Part shown: piece by piece, positions 22,298 through 33,515 of the stretch | How positions within the stretch are numbered: position 1 is the first letter of the stretch | Layout: each line of letters starts with the position of its first letter | Source of the DNA: Agarophyton chilense | Taxonomy: Eukaryota > Rhodophyta > Florideophyceae > Gracilariales > Gracilariaceae | NCBI GenBank assembly: GCA_030374765.1 | Contig: JARGXX010000028.1 | Location: forward strand, 248,001-312,000 | DNA: 64,000 bases | Direction of reading: 5' to 3' | Position numbers and translations under genes: made by a program | Notes under the pieces: model-generated | Told to the model about the DNA's origin: nothing | Seen by the model: only the letters and a program-made list of their open reading frames with translations | Databases searched by the model: none

Positions 22298-23530
22298 ATG
22301 GAATCTGAGAAGACCAGGATAAAGCCTTTCGAGGACACGCACGACTACAAACTGTGGAGAATCCGTATTGAGTCGGCATGTGATGCGAGGGGAATCGCAA
22401 ACACTATTTCACAAACCCGTATCCCGTACTCCAGTGACGATGAAAAACGGAAAGAATTTGAGAAAATCCAGAAGAAAGCAAGTGCAATGATCGTCTCTGC
22501 TTTATCTGATGAACCGCTAAGAGTCGCACAGGCCGAGAGTTGAAATCCGCACCGAATGCTGAAACGCCTTGACAACCGCTATGCATCCACATCCACTGCA
22601 TCGCGAATTACCGAAATCTGTGAGCTGATCATTCTTCGCCATTCAGATATGAAATAGAATCTCGGCCGTCACATTGACTTAATGACTGGGATCGTTGAAC
22701 AGCTTGCAGCATTGGATACCAAACTATCGGAAAAACTCACCGTTGCCCTACTGGTATCCTCTAGGGCCACACGCGAAATGAATGCTGTTTGTGCCGCAAT
22801 CAAGACATTGTCCTTGGAGAAGACCACATGGGACTTGGTGCCCACTCGACTTCTTGACGAGCACAGAATAAACGGAAACTCTTACTAGAAGGAAACGGAG
22901 AAATCCAACGCAGCCAAGCGCCGATGTGCCATCTGTAGAAGAGACAACCATAGCACAGATCGCTGTTTTTTGAACCCTCTGAACGAAAACAATCGACTGA
23001 ACCTAAACTTGGAACAACAACAGGAAACCCGGAAGGATTCAGGTTACTCAAGCAAATCAGTTAATGACAAACCCCCTTTCTCTACCCCACGAAACCGCGC
23101 AACAATGGCTCGTTTCATGATGTCGGACCATTCGGACGAGATGATGATGCTGGACTCCGGCACTACTACCCATCTCACACCTTCTTCCGAACCCCTCTTA
23201 CGAAGCCATACCTGCAACATTCCCATTGCACTCGGCGACAATTCGGAAATATTGGCAACCGAAAGAGGTGTTCGTCCACTCACCTGGTCGCACGAAGGTC
23301 GTAGTACTACTGCTACCCTCAGCAACACAATCGTCTCACCAAACATCGATATGAGCCTCCTTTCCATTCCCGCGCTCACGGCCAAGAACTTAGCGGTGTT
23401 GTTCCTTCCGCAAACTGCACTCATAATTGACCTTGACGATAATCCTCGAATCATTGGTACTGCTGAACGGAAGTCGGATGGTCTTTACTACATTCCCACC
23501 AGCACCATGGCTGTCCCAACACCATCCAGC
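22298..23530 (+). pseudogene. Element D gag and protease region
   Basis: Gag begins at an ATG at 22298 with IKPFEDTHDYKLWRIRIESA, a typical copia gag N-terminus in which the Trp-containing segment opens the domain. A zinc knuckle CAICRRDNHSTDRCF lies near 22928-22972. The protease signature MMLDSGTTTHLTPS lies near 23145-23186. The region is part of a fossil element. Confidence 0.82.
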
Positions 23531-23689
23531 CCACCCTTACCCTCGATGGCGTCGGCCATGATGGCCTGCGTGTCTGATTTTTTAAAACAGATGACCACCT
23601 CAGTGACTCTTCTGGTTTGGATTCTTCTCATGGTAACGACGATGACTTGGACTTTGTCGACAATATCGAGCCTGAATACATAGAAATCC

Positions 23690-24610
23690 GTGATCTTGAT
23701 TTAACGAACTCCCACCCCAAAGCCTCTCACGCTGCTCACACGTCAGTCAGTCTCCCCCAAGTTGAGCTTTGGCATAACAGACTTGGTTATACTGCAAACA
23801 AGGACCTTCTGCGGAAAATGCTCCAAGGTGGTTTATTACTGACACAAACAGTTTCTTCTTTTCACTGCTTACCGTGTGCAAAAGGGAAATTTCGCAAGTC
23901 TTTTCGTGGATCTCTCTGTTCTGCACTCCAACCCGGACATGTCCATGCCGATATCACGAGTGCGGTCACGGAGTCTACCGACGGATATTTGTACTACATT
24001 GTTATTGTTAACGAGAAAACTCGCTTCCTCTATGCCGCTCCTCTGAAACGAAAAAATGAAGCTTCTGATGTTATCCTGGCGTTTATGAAATGGTTTAAAC
24101 GCCAATCCGGATCTCAGACACGATCGTTGCACACTGACGGTGGTCCAGAATTTTTCAAGGCCCAAAAGACTCTCAAACGTCTCGGTGTTTCTATCACCAC
24201 TTCCTCTTCATATACAGTGTCTTCCAATGGACTAGCTGAGCGTATTATCGCTATACCTATGGGTTCTATTCATGCCTTTTTTAATAAAGCACACATTCCC
24301 CTCTCTTACTGGACGTGTGCTCTTCCAAACGTGGTGGACGCAAAGAATGTCATTCTACATCGATCCACTGATGCAATCCCATATGTGGCTCTTTTCCTAG
24401 AGTACCCACGCTATATACGGCGATTCCGCTCCTTCGGCTGCCATGCCCTTGTAATGGTTCGGGAAGATAATCTTCGCAAGATGGAACCTCGCCTTATTGA
24501 GGGCGTCAATCTCGGCCATACTAATGGTGGATTATACTATATTGCCACATCAACTAAAATTGTTCACACTAAGCACGTGCGCTTCTTCGAATCCGAATTT
24601 CTCGGACTGT
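23690..24610 (+). pseudogene. Element D integrase region
   Basis: Integrase is recognised from LWHNRLGYTANKDLLRKML near 23767-23823, CLPCAKGKFRKS (zinc-binding Cys pair) near 23866, the core motif LHTDGGPEFF near 24127-24156, and a YTVSSNGLAERII segment near 24211, followed by the copia FGCHALVMV block near 24435. The linker to RT is Ser/Thr/Asp-rich. Confidence 0.85.
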
Positions 24611-24882
24611 CATCCATGGCCAACTCCTCACTGCCTACCACACCTGCCTTCCCTCCTACAACCGATGGATACGTCTCATCCGATGACGAAGAGGAAACCT
24701 CCTCCCCTATCGCTTCTGCTAGGAGTGACACGGATTCTATCTCGAACGACAGTGTCCCGAGCCAATAAACCTCCCTCACGCACTACCCTGCAAAGAACTC
24801 CACCTATGATCCTGACACTGGAGACTATCCTTCTGATATTGAAGATTCAAACCCATCTGCTTCATGTGCTCTTGCGAGCCGA

Positions 24883-26210
24883 TTGTTACTTAAAACTATT
24901 AGCACTAATGACGAGCCTACTTTTCGTCAAGCCTTGAAGTCTCCTGAATCTGATCTTTGGCTCAAATCCATCAAAAAGGAGTTTGGCACCATTGTCACCC
25001 TTGGCACCTATACTGATGCCGACGACTCCCATAGTCCCGCCAATCCCTCCGGAATTAATCTACATCTCAAACGAGATCATCAAGGGAATCCTCTTCGTTT
25101 CAAAGCTCGTCTGGTAGCTCGAGGTAGCTTTCAATCACCCTCAGACGGTGACAGTCTTTATGCTCCAGTACTAAAGTTTGAAGTGTTTCGTATCTTTCTG
25201 GCTCTCGCCAATGTTAAGAACTGGGATCGACAACACATTGATGTCAAAAGAGCCTTCCTCCACGCTCGTTTCCCCGAAGACAATCCGGTTTGGATCAAGC
25301 TTCCCACCATTCCCGGAATTCCAGAAGCTGATGGGCGTATTGTCCGACTAATCAAATCTCTTCACGATACGCGTGAGGCCCCGAGTATGTGGTATGAAGA
25401 CCTTTCGACGTTTCTCCGCTCTATTGGATTCCAGCATTGTCAGTCTGCTCCTTGTCTCTTTACTTACACAAAGGACTCTGCCATGGTTATTGATCTTGCC
25501 TATGTTGACGACCTCAGTATTTTTGGACCCTCGGAATTGACCACTTAGACCAAGCGCATGTTAAATAACCAATACGATATCTCCGACCTTCGAAAAACGG
25601 ATTTATATCTTGATGTGTCTGTCATTGAAATGAATGACCGTATCGTACTCCACTAGGAGCCTTTTATCAAGAAAGTAATTCGACTGGCGAACATGGATAT
25701 GGCCAATCCACTACAAGCCCCATTACCAGTTTCGCACTGCCTTTACAACCCGTCGCTCCACGGGGGGACACTGCATTGCAGTTGGCTCTGTACCTGTTTT
25801 ATGGAGCTCGAAATTGCAAAAATCTACCACCCTCTCAACATCTGAAGCAGAATTTTATGTGTTGTAGGAGTGCATCAAACAGCTAGTATGGGATAGGAAC
25901 ATCTTTGAGGAGCTTTCTATTCCGATACAAGAACCCATTGTGATTTATGAGGAGAATCTAAGGAAAATTGCATGGTCTCAAGATGTGCTTGGTATGCATC
26001 GCGTTAAGCATATTGAGCTCCGATTCCATTATGTTCTTGATGCTGTGAGAAACAAACTTGTCTCTGTGAAGAACATTGATTCTGCCAAGAATCCCGCCGA
26101 TATGTTTACCAAATCACTCAACGGAGATTCGTTCATTCAACACCGTAACTTTCTCGGTATTACGCCTTGCATGAGCGAGGGGGGCTCTCAGTGGGTTTTG
26201 TGTTTGTAGT
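24883..26210 (+). pseudogene. Element D reverse transcriptase and RNase H region
   Basis: RT shows FKARLVARGSFQSPSDGDS near 25099-25155, DVKRAFLHARFPEDNPVWIK near 25241-25300 and the catalytic AYVDDLSIFGPS near 25500. RNase H shows STLSTSEAEFYVL near 25829, the RVKHIELRFHYVLD block near 26002, and KNPADMFTKSLNGDSF near 26089. All are canonical copia motifs. The region carries several breaks. Confidence 0.85.
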
Positions 26211-26415
26211 ATTCAAGAGTTTGATATTCATACTCTGAATATATATTGTTTTGTATTTGAATATTTTACGAGAGCAATATAACAAATGCTCTCGTCATTG
26301 TACTATCTTCTCTCTCTCATGTTTTTGATCATCATTAAAACGAGGTAGCAAAACACTGTAACATATGTTTGCTATCTCAACAAGCAACTTGTTCAGAACA
26401 TAACCTTCGCTAAGA
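26186..26415 (+). repeat. Element D 3' LTR
   Basis: This 230-bp LTR is preceded by the purine tract GAGCGAGGGGGG and followed by AAAAG, the right copy of the target duplication. Confidence 0.9.
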
Positions 26416-27690
26416 AAAAGGCATACCACATGGAAGAAAAGGCTTTCAAACGTACTGTACGCGAGACATCTACCTCTGATTTATTAAAAGCGGCCAAAAT
26501 TATAACGAGTCACGTCTTCTACAAGGTGAAAAAGTGCGATAACGAAACACTGGCAATGAAAGGGAGATCCGCTGTGCACCGTAATAAATACAGAGAGAAC
26601 CATGCCTTGAAGACCCACTCGGCCACATGTCCACCAGTTGGAATAAGGCAACTGCTTTCCGTTGCCGCTATTTTTAAGTGGGTTTTGGTCAAGGTCGTTT
26701 TTATGAGAGCATTCTTACAGTCCCCGGCGGAGAGATATATCCACGTTGTACCTCATCGTGGTTGCCGCCTGACAACCCAGAACTATTCGCTCCTTCTTTG
26801 CCGCGTATGGTCTTGTGACATCAGCTGCGAAGTGGCAAGAGATAAGTGACACATTTCTGAAGGAGATTCGATTCACACAAATACTTTTTGTTCCCCAATT
26901 GTTCTACATCAAGCGAAGTGGATGCTTGGAGATGGTAGCAGTCAAGGTGGACGACGATACATTATTTGCCGCAGCAAGAGAGCGCCTATTGGCAGTGATA
27001 GAAAGAATTCAGGTCGAGTACAATCTGGGAACGATTGTGTATGGACCGGGAATAGTACAATTCTACCGCCTAATAATTCTCCAACGTGATGACTACAGTA
27101 TCACAATAGACGGTGATCACAAGCTCGGAGCATTCTCACTCCCGACCATCAACTGTTGTAGACGCAAGCAGCAACAAGAAAAGGTCACGAGCATCGAACT
27201 CAACAGTTTGAGATCCTTGAATAGTTCAGTTGGTTTGTTAAGAACTGCTTCTTTTCATTTTATTCACTCGCTGCAAGCCTAGTGCAACAGAGAGGTCCTT
27301 CAACCAGGGTGAAGGACTAAATATTCCAATAGAACATTTTGAAATCTCTCGCGAAGAGGTCTCCATGTGTTAACTATTGTCGACCGATCTCTCAGACGAA
27401 GCACAATGTTTCTCTGATAGTTTTTGCGGATGTAAGCCGTATCATGGACAGTATGGTTTCATAACAGGTCTTCTTTTTGGCAATTTAAAACAACAAGCTG
27501 TGTTCCACGCAGTAGCATGGAGTTGTCACAAATTTCGTCGCCCGGTCGGGCCAATAGCATCCGCTGAATTTCTTGCAGCAGGAGAAGGCATCGATGAAGG
27601 AAAGGTACTGGCAGTGACCTACAGAAACTTACTTGGAATTGAAATCGGGCTTTGGATAGTCGTCGCCTCTAAAGATCTTTAAGCAACGCT
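26416..27690 (+). pseudogene. Element G reverse transcriptase and RNase H region
   Basis: The plus strand right of D resumes G: IITSHVFYKVKKCDNETLAM near 26497-26556, a THSATCPPVGIRQLLS block near 26618-26665, AFLQSPAERYIHVVPHRG near 26709-26763, VKVDDDTLFAA near 26943 and FYRLIILQRDDYSITIDGD near 27061-27117. The RNase H-like segment 27377-27682 contains GQYGFITGLLFGN and IASAEFLAAGEGIDEGK. Element H shows the same order on the opposite strand. Confidence 0.7.
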
Positions 27691-28679
27691 CTCTACCTGT
27701 CAAAATGCAGCGGATAGGTCGATTCGCGGGGATGTCAGCGCAGTCCGATACGAATTCGAGACTAAGAAGATTGATCATAAAGTATGGCTTCCCGGTATCT
27801 GCAAATACGCAGATCTATTTTCAAAGCTAGATACAGCCATTGCAGATGCTCCAGAATTGCTTCTCTACGACGGGAAAATATCAATCGATCTGTCTATGGC
27901 TGTCAATGCAAGTTACCACAGATCAACGGGATATCGGGCTTACGAAGACGAAGAGGTGTGTAATGCAAAAAGGTTAATTGCAAACAAATGCATTTGTATC
28001 CAGCTCTTTACAGTACCACAATCCCATCTTCAGTGTCACTGCATTTGTACGACACAGTACAAACTGGACGGATGATAAGCAATTCTCACTAAGAGAGTTG
28101 CATAGGTTAGGGGAGTACATTTGCTGTAGCATTACCTCGGACATGGTGCAGGAGAAGACTATGGTTCCTAGAAGTAGTGCTGCGCCTCTCAGCTTTATAG
28201 ATGGAGAAGAGTAGGCAGAGACAGAGAACCAAACTACCTGTTGTGGGCAGCGGCGTGGCGCAGATGCATCAACCTGATTACAGTACGCAAATATGTCGCG
28301 CGCAAATGCACTGAATTGAATTAAGTATCAGACTGTGCTGCTTATTTGATTCAGCCTTCCACGTAGTGTACCACGCCTCGGTGCCGCTACGTTTAGGTTC
28401 TGCCTGCCGCGAAGTGCCACACTTGTATATATAAAAGTTTCTGACATTTTCAGACAGGGGCACCAGACCTCAATCAAGAGTTGTGCCCGATCCACTTGCC
28501 TCAGTGTTCCCCCGTCCAAAGAACGCTGATCTCTTCAGTAGCGTTCCGTAGATCAAACCGCCCGAGATCCGTCAAAAAACAGAGACCCGAACTAACTCCG
28601 CGTAGTTAAGTGTAAATAACAGAAGATACACCGTTTTCTCAAAGCCTTGGTTCCAAACGGCACTTCAAAAATTGACCTG
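27691..28679. other. Tail of element G and unassigned sequence
   Basis: Bases 27691-28215 continue the RNase H end of element G in degraded form (RFAGMSAQSDTNSRLRRL-like, then a Tyr/Lys-rich stretch). Bases 28216-28679 contain no gene I can support. A TATATATAAAAG near 28425 could be an LTR promoter of G, but no matching partner LTR was found. Confidence 0.35.
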
Positions 28680-28864
28680 TAAACATTTGTCGCAGTTTAA
28701 AAATGGACAAATAGAGGATAAGCAAAGAAGAATGATTTCCATGAGATATGTATCACCGGTGACCTCCGTCAGGCTTCTCCGACAGTTTTCCGGTTTCTCA
28801 AGCGCCATGACAGCAAACAAACGAACAGATATACGCAAAATCCCCACAAAATAAGCGAAATAAG

Positions 28865-29124
28865 TCTTATCGTAGACGCAGAAGTTGTTTCGTCGAAGCT
28901 ACGGACGTTTTACTGTTGCGGTGTCGCGCTGCTATGGTCTTAAGTACTACTTGTTCTAGCTGCTTGGCCTCCAGCCTTCTAGTCACCCAAAATCCAAAAT
29001 GTAGTGCTGAGCCATACCAGTGCTCGTAGTTGAGCGCAGTGTAGAAGCCAAACGTCCGTATCGGACAACAGTGGCCAAACGTCCATCTTGGACCGTCTGG
29101 GCCAAACGTCTAGATCGGACAACA
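28865..29124 (-). repeat. Element E 3' LTR with three tandem repeat units
   Basis: On + it starts TCTTATCGTAG and ends CGGACAACA; on the minus strand it therefore starts TGTTGTCCG and ends CGATAAGA. The last 80 bases hold three units of a roughly 27-bp repeat built on GCCAAACGTC plus ATCGGACAACA. The adjoining minus-strand purine tract is AGCAGGGGAG. Confidence 0.9.
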
Positions 29125-29177
29125 CTCCCCTGCTTCCTACAACGATCTGAATTGTGCAAGACATTCTAAGTACTTTC

Positions 29178-30707
29178 TCAACCATCTATCATTCCCATTT
29201 TCAGGTCCTTAAAAACATGCTTGTGCAACCATCTCTTCAAAGCCTTTGTGAAAACATCGGCTTTCATTTCACTTGTCGCAATGTACTCAATGTGAACTTC
29301 TCCTTTTCGTATTGTGTCACGAACCAAGTGGTACTTCACATCTATGTGTTTCGTGCGTTCATTGCACACCTCATCTCGGGATAGACAGATCATTCCTTGA
29401 TTGTCCCCGTACAACGTAGTTGGTCCATTCTGTAGGACTTGGAATTCCTTAAACAGTCTTCGCAGCCATACCGCTTCTCGTACGGCAAACGACATTGCCA
29501 CGTACTCTGCCTCCAACGTTGGCTGCGCCACAACAGTCTGTTTCTTGCTTCTCCAAGCAATTGGTCCACTCGCATACATGGAAACAAAACCACTTGTAGA
29601 CTTTCTGTCTACTCTATCACCACCAGCAAAATCAGCGTTCGAGTAGCCAATCAACGTGCCATGGGTCTCAGAACCATAAGTGATGCATTGCCTGCGAGTT
29701 GTATGTAAGTACTTCAAGACATTAAGGGATGCTTTCCACAAGGTTTTGTTGTACTTGCTCATGTTTCTTGCGAGAAATCCAACCGAGAAGGCAATTTCTG
29801 GCCTCACTGTATTTGCCAGATGCATCAGAGCCCCTGCCAATTCTTGATAGGGCATGTATTCCTCCCCTTCTGATGCCTCTGCCTCCTGTAGGGTCGCTGT
29901 GTCCGGCAATGGAACGTGAACAGGCTTGCAGTTGACAATTCGGAACCTCTCAGAAAGATTATCGATCATCGGAGAGTTGTGAATCCGTACTGTACCTTCT
30001 TCCTTGCAGTGATCACCAACAATTCAGAGGACCTTCTTCGGCGTTTCTTCCGTTCGCAGCTCTATCTTGGTTCTCAGCTCCGCCAGAAACCCAACCAGCC
30101 GCTCACGATTGCGTCCTGCCACCAATCCGTCGTCCACATACATCAGTATCCAGATCCTTTGGTGTCCATTTCCATGGATGAATAGTCCTGGGTCAGCCTG
30201 CGACACCTTGCACCCCATGCCGAGTAGAATAGCCGCGTACTTCTTCCGCCACGCCCTTGATGCCTGCCCAAGACCGTACACCACTTTTTATAGCTGATAT
30301 ACGTTGTCCTCTTTGACTTCCTGGACAAACCCTTGCGGCTGTGACATGTACAGCGCCTCTTCCAGATCACCATACAAAAATGCAGTACAAACATCCAACT
30401 GTATCTTTTCCAGTCTCAGTGAAGCGATGATTGCAATCAAGGCACGCAAAGTGGCATATCGAACCACTGGGGCAAACAGTTCGGTGTAGTCAATTCCTTC
30501 TCGTTGATTGAAGCCTCTTGCCACCAGCCGGGCTCGGTACCGCGCTACACGGCCCTTTTCATCGCGTTTCTTGTAGTACACCCAGCGATTGTCCAATGGT
30601 CTACACTTCGCAGAAGGCTTAACCAACTTCCACACACTCCTGCGTTCCATGTTACTCATCTCATCCTGCATTGCATTCACCCAGAGCTCTTTGTCAGAGC
30701 CATTCAT
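29178..30707 (-). pseudogene. Element E reverse transcriptase and RNase H region
   Basis: Minus-strand RT motifs include the YKKRDEKGRVARYRARLVAR block near 30570-30510, QLDVCTAFLYGDLEEALYMS near 30405-30345 and the catalytic ILMYVDDGLVAGRN near 30160-30115. RNase H includes ANTVRPEIAFSVGFLARNMS near 29820-29760, STSGFVSMYASGPIAWRSKK near 29610-29550 and ERTKHIDVKYHLVRDTIRKG near 29370-29310. The region lies at the 3' end of the polyprotein, as in all copia elements. Confidence 0.88.
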
Positions 30708-30712
30708 AGCTT

Positions 30713-33247
30713 CTAGAAAGGTATTGGTGCCTTTCTATCGTCTGCACCAAGAATAGATCGTGCCAGGAGTGCAGTGGCTGCATCGGGCGTAAAGCGTGAC
30801 GTTTGCTTGCGAGCACGCGTTGACTTTCTCGGCTCTGGTGGGTAGTGTGTCACCAGCTCAGGATCGTAGCTATACTCTGACACAGCATCTTCAAACGTCT
30901 CTTCAGATTCCGATTTGATGACTACAGAAGCGTTGGTGGTCTGTTGATTCTTCTCGACCTTGCTCTCAACCTTGCCCACACTATGCGAAACATTGCGCAC
31001 TTCATGCAATATATGTGTGTCATCACTCTCCCCTGTCACCTTGTCCCATCCTACCAGATCTTCATTGAACCGTACATCCTTGGAGACGGTGGACTTGCGC
31101 GTCTCCGGATAGAAGACTTTGTAACATTTTCCTTTAGCGTAGCCCACGAGGATGCCCTTCACAGCTCTTTTTTTATACTTGCTCGCGTGCTTCCTCGTCT
31201 CCTTAGGAATATGAACAAAACCCTGTGCGCCAAGCGTGCGAAGATGCGCAATGTTGGGTTTGCGACCCGTGAATGCTTCGTAGGGCGTAACGTTCTGTCC
31301 ATCACTGGTGCTGGTTGATGTGCGATTGCGGAGGTAGTTGGCAGTGTTCACCGCATCTTGCCACAGTTGCTTCTTATACGGTGTGCCCTTCATTTCAGAA
31401 AGCATGGTTCGAGCTTTGTCATTGAGAGTGCGGTTCAGACGCTCTGCCTTCCCGTTTGACTGCGGACTGTAGGCAGCAGTCGTCTTAATCTTGACACCCT
31501 TGCCTTTCAACCAAGCCGTGAAGGATTGAGACACATACTCTCCCGCGTTATCAAACCGAAACCGCTTCAACTGATGTTCAGATTGTGTTTCCAGCTCTTG
31601 AACCATTTCCTTGACTGCCGCCTCAACGTCCGAACGACGCTTGACAAATCGCACGAGAGAAAGCTCGCTTTTATCCACGTAGATCGTGACGCAGTAGACT
31701 GCACCAGACAGAGACGGGTGCGGCATAGGTTCCATCACGTCTGAGTGGAGTAGTTCCATGACCTTCTTGGCCTGATTATCCGCGCCTAGTGCTTTCTGAG
31801 ACACACGTGCGGATTTTCCAACTGCACATGGCTCACAGAAGCCTATGTCAGACACTATAGACATTCCAACACCTTCCACAACCTTCAGAGTCCTTCGCAT
31901 CGCATCAGCACCAGGATGCCCAAGTCGCTTGGTCCACAGTATTGTAGAGTACTTGCTTGCCTTTGAAAGAAATGCCGACTCTTTGGACACAGAACGGAAC
32001 ACCATCTCGTAGAGGCCTGTTTTGATTTTTATACCAGAGGCCATGATATCGCCCGTTCGTTGATTGATTACCAGACACAGTCCGTTCCCCAGCTGATCAG
32101 ACTTGAAAACGATAGAGCAGCCCTTACGGCGAATGAAACTCACCGATAAAAGGTTGCACATTAGGTCCGGTACGTACTGAACATCTTCTAGCAATATCTG
32201 TTTCTCATTCCCGAAACAAACGCCTCTGCAATGCACATCACCTTCACCTTGAATGATGACGGTTTGACCATTACCGACCGCAATCTCCTTCTTCTTTGGA
32301 GCCCGAAGCTCCCCTGCGAAGATGTGCGCACTGTTGGCCATGTGCTTCGTGGCACCAGAGTCCTTGTACCACTTGTGTTCTCCCATGATAGACTCTTTGT
32401 TTCCAGAGGCCATATCTGCTGCAATGAATGAAACCCAGTCATTTTCGTCTGCCTTGTCGCCCGATCCTTGGGCCCTCTTCTGCTTTCCGGCGCCCTTCGA
32501 AGACGCCCCGTCCTTCTTGACGCAGTTCTCGCTACGCGGGTTCTTTCTGCAAAAGCGTTTGATGTGTCCTTTCCCGTTACAGAAAAAACAGGTTCTGTCC
32601 TTGTTCGATGTTGACCCTCGAACGTGAAATGCAGTCCCACTACTGTTGGCAGCCGATCCTGATGCGCCCATGTCCTCCTGAACCTCCCTTGTGATTAGCA
32701 TTGGAGTAGCTTCATGTAGCTTCTTGTCAGTGGCACGAATTACATCTGCGGTCACTTCATACTCCTTCGATAACCCTCGAAGGAGTGCACGTAGCTTATC
32801 TATGTCCGATACAGAATGACCGACACTGCCGAGCTTCGATTCGGATTCTGCTAGACGGCTCATGTATGCTAGCACAGATTCACCCGGTTGCATGCATATC
32901 TCCTGATACTTGTGGAGCAGAACGTCGATGCCGGCTTGTGACACCATTTCGAAGTTTTTCCGCAGTGTCTTCCACACGATTTGTGGATCCTTCTCCTCCA
33001 GAACAGGGGCAATACAGGAATCGCCCATGGAAAGAAGGATGCACGAAAGCGCAATGTCGCGCTTCTCCTGATGTTTCTGCTGCTCGGCTACTGATTCGGG
33101 GTTCAGAATGCGGACACCGTCATCAATGATACCCCAAACACCTTTGGCCCGCAACACCAGTTCAATCTTGCGAGACCACATGAAGTAGCTGTCGGCCTGC
33201 AGCACAAATACGCGTAGCTTAGAAAGCTCCACAAGCGCGTTTTCCAT
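30713..33247 (-). pseudogene. Element E gag, protease and integrase region
   Basis: A frame of about 844 residues covers gag (YFMWSRKIELVLRAKGVWGI near the start), a zinc knuckle CFFCNGKGHIKRFC near 32595-32555, protease KDSGATKHMANS near 32365-32330 with the PDLMCNLLSVSFIRRKG end block, and integrase. Integrase retains the His/Cys zinc-binding set (LGHPGADAMRR, CEPCAVGKSAR), the core FDNAGEYVSQSFTAWL and AAYSPQSNGKAERLNRTLND, and the copia IAHLRTLGAQGFVHIPKETR block. A basic, Ser-rich linker leads to RT. This is the longest retroelement frame in the window, although the element as a whole is broken. Confidence 0.9.
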
Positions 33248-33297
33248 CTTGTTCAGCGATCGAAAGGATAGTTGAGAAGCACAGATTGCGTTACGAT

Positions 33298-33309
33298 AGG
33301 CCCATAACC
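33298..33309 (-). promoter_or_regulatory. Element E primer-binding site (half tRNA-iMet)
   Basis: The minus strand reads GGTTATGGGCC directly next to the LTR end, matching the anticodon arm of initiator tRNA-Met over 11 nt. Confidence 0.8.
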
Positions 33310-33515
33310 TCCTATCGTAGATGCAGAAGTTGTTTCGTCGAAGCTACCGACGTTTTACTGTTGCGGTGTCGCGCTGCTATGGTCTTAAGCACTACTCGTT
33401 CTAGCTACTTGGCCTCCAGCCTTCTAGTCACCCAAAATCCAAAATGTAGTGCTGCACCGTACCAGTGCTCGTAATTGAGTGCAGTGTAGAAGCCAAACGT
33501 CCAGATCGGACAACA
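33310..33515 (-). repeat. Element E 5' LTR with one repeat unit
   Basis: This 206-bp copy matches the left LTR but keeps only one GCCAAACGTC...ATCGGACAACA unit at its right edge (33492-33515). Confidence 0.9.

Larger units (their letters stand above)
22003..26415 (+). mobile_element. Element D: copia LTR retrotransposon (plus strand), inserted in G
   Basis: The element has 230-bp LTRs at 22003-22232 and 26186-26415, about 7% apart by eye. AAAAG stands directly before (21998-22002) and after (26416-26420), a perfect target duplication. The LTRs begin TCTCAG and end CTAAGA, so the ends are imperfect inverted repeats but not the usual TG...CA. Order is LTR, half-tRNA primer site, gag, protease, INT, RT, RNase H, purine tract, LTR. 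It is broken, with roughly eight breaks. It lies only 40 bp from element C. Confidence 0.93.
16080..28215 (+). mobile_element. Element G: old copia-like retroelement (plus strand), split by elements C and D
   Basis: The plus strand carries an integrase C-terminal and linker region (about 16080-17148). Elements C and D follow, and the RT and RNase H then resume at 26416-27680. The 40 bases between C and D (21963-22002) belong to G. The G coding sequence shows the KSHVFYKVK-type RT entry, a YIHVVPHRGC block after the AFLQS motif, and the GQYGFITGLLFGN RNase H block. These belong to a distinct copia lineage seen in algae, oomycetes and some animals (from memory, not searched). Element H (34.9-47.3 kb) is the same type on the opposite strand. 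No LTR of G was identified. It is badly broken and among the oldest elements here. Confidence 0.65.
28865..33515 (-). mobile_element. Element E: copia LTR retrotransposon (minus strand), nearly whole
   Basis: The LTRs lie at 28865-29124 (260 bp) and 33310-33515 (206 bp). They match closely (about 5% differences by eye) except that the left copy has extra 27-bp repeat units. Minus-strand order is LTR, half-tRNA primer site, gag, protease, INT, RT, RNase H, purine tract, LTR. It is the least damaged copia element in the window, with about three breaks. Flanks are ATAAG and AAGAG, so no clean target duplication is visible. It sits inside a Tc1 transposase region. Confidence 0.92.
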
